Origin: Apostichopus californicus
Lineage: Eukaryota > Echinodermata > Holothuroidea > Aspidochirotida > Stichopodidae
Assembly: GCA_020650975.1 (NCBI GenBank)
Contig: JAIPMN010021908.1
Span: forward strand, 1-21,024
Length of the DNA: 21,024 bases
Reading direction: 5' to 3'
Shown: one piece after another, positions 18,581 through 21,024 of the stretch
How positions within the stretch are numbered: the stretch's first letter is position 1
Layout: each line of letters starts with the position of its first letter
Translations under genes and position numbers: made by a program
The notes under the pieces: model-generated
The model's input: only the letters and a program-made list of their open reading frames with translations
The model's database searches: none
What the model was told of the DNA's origin: nothing

Positions 18581-20637
18581 ACTTTATCAATAAATGCATG
18601 ATTCGAGTTGACTTCGAACCAATAAAGGTATATGTTTCATGGATGTTAATGCACATCGCGAGTAAACAGTACAGGCGGCATATAGCGTATGGCATGTCAT
18701 AATGCAGACCTACGCAACACGGCATATGCGTATAGTATTCACGTTAGGAAACTTAACTTTATAAAAAAAATATTTAAAAAATAACTTGATCGAGACACCG
18801 TGCGATTTCACCAAGCGGTACTGATTAATCCCTTCTGGGCTTTTGTCTTGCAACTATCGTTTCTTCCCTCCAATAACCCGAACAGCTGCAATAACTTATA
18901 GAAAAAGAACAATGAAAGTTTGTACAACTATTTAGCGCTGCATATATAGCAGGATAATGAAAATAAATAAACGTTTCGATATGCAACCTACGAAAAACAA
19001 CAAAAACTTTGCATTGGAAACAACCGCTTTGTATTATGACGACATATATACGGTACCTCAAGGACAACGCGCCCGTTTCCAACAATTTGCGTTTTATAAT
19101 AAGGCGCGCTCGTCTTGCATCACTAGTGAGAGCGTATTCGGAATGAGATCCAAATCAGAGATATCCAGAGATAGATGAATAGCACCAAAGATAGTTGATT
19201 TCTTATTGAAAGTGAAGTCTTTTTGCAATTTTGTGGCTGTGTTGTGAATAAATTTTAAGCATAACAGAAGAGGCACATCGTAACTGCAAATAAATTGTGT
19301 TATTTCCGGTACATTCCTAACTTCTATGCTCTTTACACAGGAAATACATATGCTTCTATGCTTTTACACACAGAAAATTGAGGCCAGTGTATACGCTCGA
19401 TGGCCCGCCCATGTTTGTCACTTTATGATTTCTTACTGCTTTGTTCGTACATATTGTAATGATGATTACTTTGCTGTTTGTGGGCCATGTGAAGGTGCCA
19501 TGTGATTGGGACTTAATGCCTTGAAGAAGTTCAAAGGGTCAGAGCTCAAACTTTGATTCGACCGAAAAGTATCTATTTGCTGTACCTACAAGGATAAATT
19601 TGCAGTAGAGAAAAATCCTCACTTAGGCACCCACGTTTATTAGGATGTCATGTGGAAAGTACAGAGAACGAGAGTGTGGGGGCGGTGTTGCTCAATAACA
19701 AAACATGACGTAAGACCCTAATGTTCAGAAAGGTGACGAGTTGCACGGAAAAGAGAGCTGAATACCACATAAATGTGTTCCCAACGGTAACTTAACCATT
19801 GCATATTATCACAAAAATGCTCTTTGATCTGTCATTAGCTCATGTGTTTCTACGTTCTGATCTGTTAAGACTTTTGCAACATCAACATGTTCTCAATCGC
19901 AAGCAGCCTTTACAGATGCGCCTACTAACATGTTAAGAGATACAAAGTACAGAGCATAGGCTAGACCTAGTGTTAAAGCATGGACTAGGCCTAGTGTGCT
20001 TTTAATTTCTTGAGTAGTAATAGCTATATCATTCAGGTGGTCGTTAAAATTGAGGAACAAGTTTACAGGTAGCGTATAGACTACAGTGAACATCTTCCAG
20101 TTTGCAACCAAGATTTAATTTAAGAGCTCAATTTGGCTACTTATCAAGGCCTAACTTAACACTGCAAATAACCTAGGCTAGCCAAGTTTGCAGTACAAAG
20201 GAATTGTTCTTATAAACTCAGTCGTAAGGAATCTCTGTAAGCTACAATATGGTGTGTCTTATAGGTAAACCAAACATTTCACTTAGGGCCTAAGATGGAT
20301 CTTTGTTGCTGCACCCATATACTCTTTGCCCATTTCATACAACCCTGTTATGTATTGAACTCTGCTTACATTGGTACAAAGTCTTACTGAGCAAGGAATA
20401 ATTTATCCAGTAATGCATCGCCACTTGCTATACAAATGGTCCAGTTCTGTTGCTATATAAGTGTAAATATGTATAGCAGTTTTCTAAATGTCCAGGAACT
20501 ATAGTATTCAATGAGAGAAACAATTCGGTGCCTTTGAAAAAATACTACACAAACTATGAGCACAATTCTGTTTCTGTTAAGTACTCATTAAAAACCCCTC
20601 TCGGGTATACAACGAGGATGTTGGTACGCAGCGCAGC
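18581..20637. other. Gene-free stretch
   Basis: No gene recognised; open frames at 18825-19085, 18957-19178, 19094-19276 and 19893-20111 look incidental. A small repeat (CTTCTATGC..TTTACACA) occurs twice at about 19320-19375, and CTAG(A/G)CCTAGTG twice at about 19965-20000. Confidence 0.5.
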
Positions 20638-20746
20638 AGTGCTAGTAACAATGCGTGGGCAATCTATTTTAAACACCTCAAGACTTGGGCTCTCCTTAAC
20701 GGCCAAGGATTGCGTATTCCAGTCTTTTATAGTCCTAGGATAAACT
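20638..20746 (-). repeat. Direct repeat, copy 1 (109 bp, 278-bp period)
   Basis: Identical by eye over 109 bp to 20916-21024. It encodes the PRTIKDWN..SLEVFK end of the LINE reverse transcriptase remnant. Confidence 0.95.
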
Positions 20747-20915
20747 ATACAGAAAAGCATGATGATTATGTGGAATTTGAGTATAGCAGCCACATCTCCC
20801 TGGTTTCGAGAAGGGATTAGTCTCGTTTGGGACTGCAACTAGGCCATTAATAATTTGATAAAAAAGCATGAGTCTGGCCCTTTTCCTTCTTTCTATAAGG
20901 GGGTTCCCATTTCAG

Positions 20916-21024
20916 AGTGCTAGTAACAATGCGTGGGCAATCTATTTTAAACACCTCAAGACTTGGGCTCTCCTTAACGGCCAAGGATTGCGTATTCCAG
21001 TCTTTTATAGTCCTAGGATAAACT
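20916..21024 (-). repeat. Direct repeat, copy 2 (truncated by the window end)
   Basis: The same 109 bp as copy 1, ending only because the window ends. It may continue as a tandem array with a 278-bp unit. Confidence 0.95.

Larger units (their letters stand above)
20638..21024 (-). pseudogene. Decayed C-terminal end of a non-LTR retrotransposon reverse transcriptase
   Basis: On the minus strand, 20902 down to about 20740 reads ERRKRARL, FYQIINGLVAVPNETN and YTQIPHNHHAFLYS. After a frameshift near 20740, the other frame continues YPRTIKDWNTQ and PSLEVFK. This order (RRKRARL, NGLV, RQIP..YSFF-PRTI-DWN, PSL-FK) is the familiar tail of LINE reverse transcriptases of the CR1/Jockey-like kind. The catalytic YADD region is not in the window. 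The reading frame is broken by stops and at least one frameshift. The PRTIKDW block occurs a second time at the window edge, upstream of the RRKRARL block. Clade assignment is a guess. Confidence 0.8.

Overview
This is a window of animal nuclear DNA: AT-rich, low in coding density, with a spliced gene, long introns and several classes of transposon debris. Recurrent AGGCCTA / TTAGGCCTAA palindromes at about 14.9-20.3 kb, together with low GC, remind me of echinoderm genomes (sea urchin or sea cucumber type). That is an impression, not proof; an invertebrate deuterostome is the most I would claim. There are no bacterial genes, and almost all single-frame open reading frames here are shadows.

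The one protein-coding gene I can support lies on the minus strand. It is a CARHSP1/CSDC2-family cold-shock-domain protein, rebuilt from three coding exons: 14300-14179, 9471-9349 and 7794-7638. GT-AG boundaries and codon phases agree exactly and give a predicted 133-residue protein. Exon 1 carries the proline-directed and basic phosphorylation region, exon 2 carries the RNA-binding core of the cold-shock domain (RNP1 and RNP2), and exon 3 carries the rest of the domain and the conserved C-terminal tail. Intron 1 is about 4.7 kb and intron 2 about 1.55 kb. 5' UTR exons, promoter and polyadenylation site were not located with confidence.

Two copies of one hAT-type MITE, each with perfect 8-bp target-site duplications, sit in intron 2 (8933-9317) and intron 1 (13602-13994). 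They are in opposite orientation and so flank exon 2 as a long inverted repeat. Exon 2 is 123 nt, a multiple of three, and one MITE lies only about 30 nt from its splice donor.

Upstream of the gene, at 17934-18127, is a roughly 194-bp retroposon-like element. Its first 45 nt match the 5' end of U2 snRNA with one difference; its body is unrelated to U2. It ends in an Sm-like U-run, a hairpin and a T-run, and is flanked by a 15-bp direct repeat. This is the most interesting object in the window.

The left third (1-7.6 kb) is downstream of the gene. It holds a 14-copy, 40-bp minisatellite (4304-4855), a two-copy 113/102-bp duplication (6205-6419), a decayed three-copy repeat (1958-2096) and otherwise nothing I recognise. 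The right edge (20638-21024) holds the decayed C-terminal end of a non-LTR retrotransposon reverse transcriptase on the minus strand, duplicated with a 278-bp period and cut by the window end.
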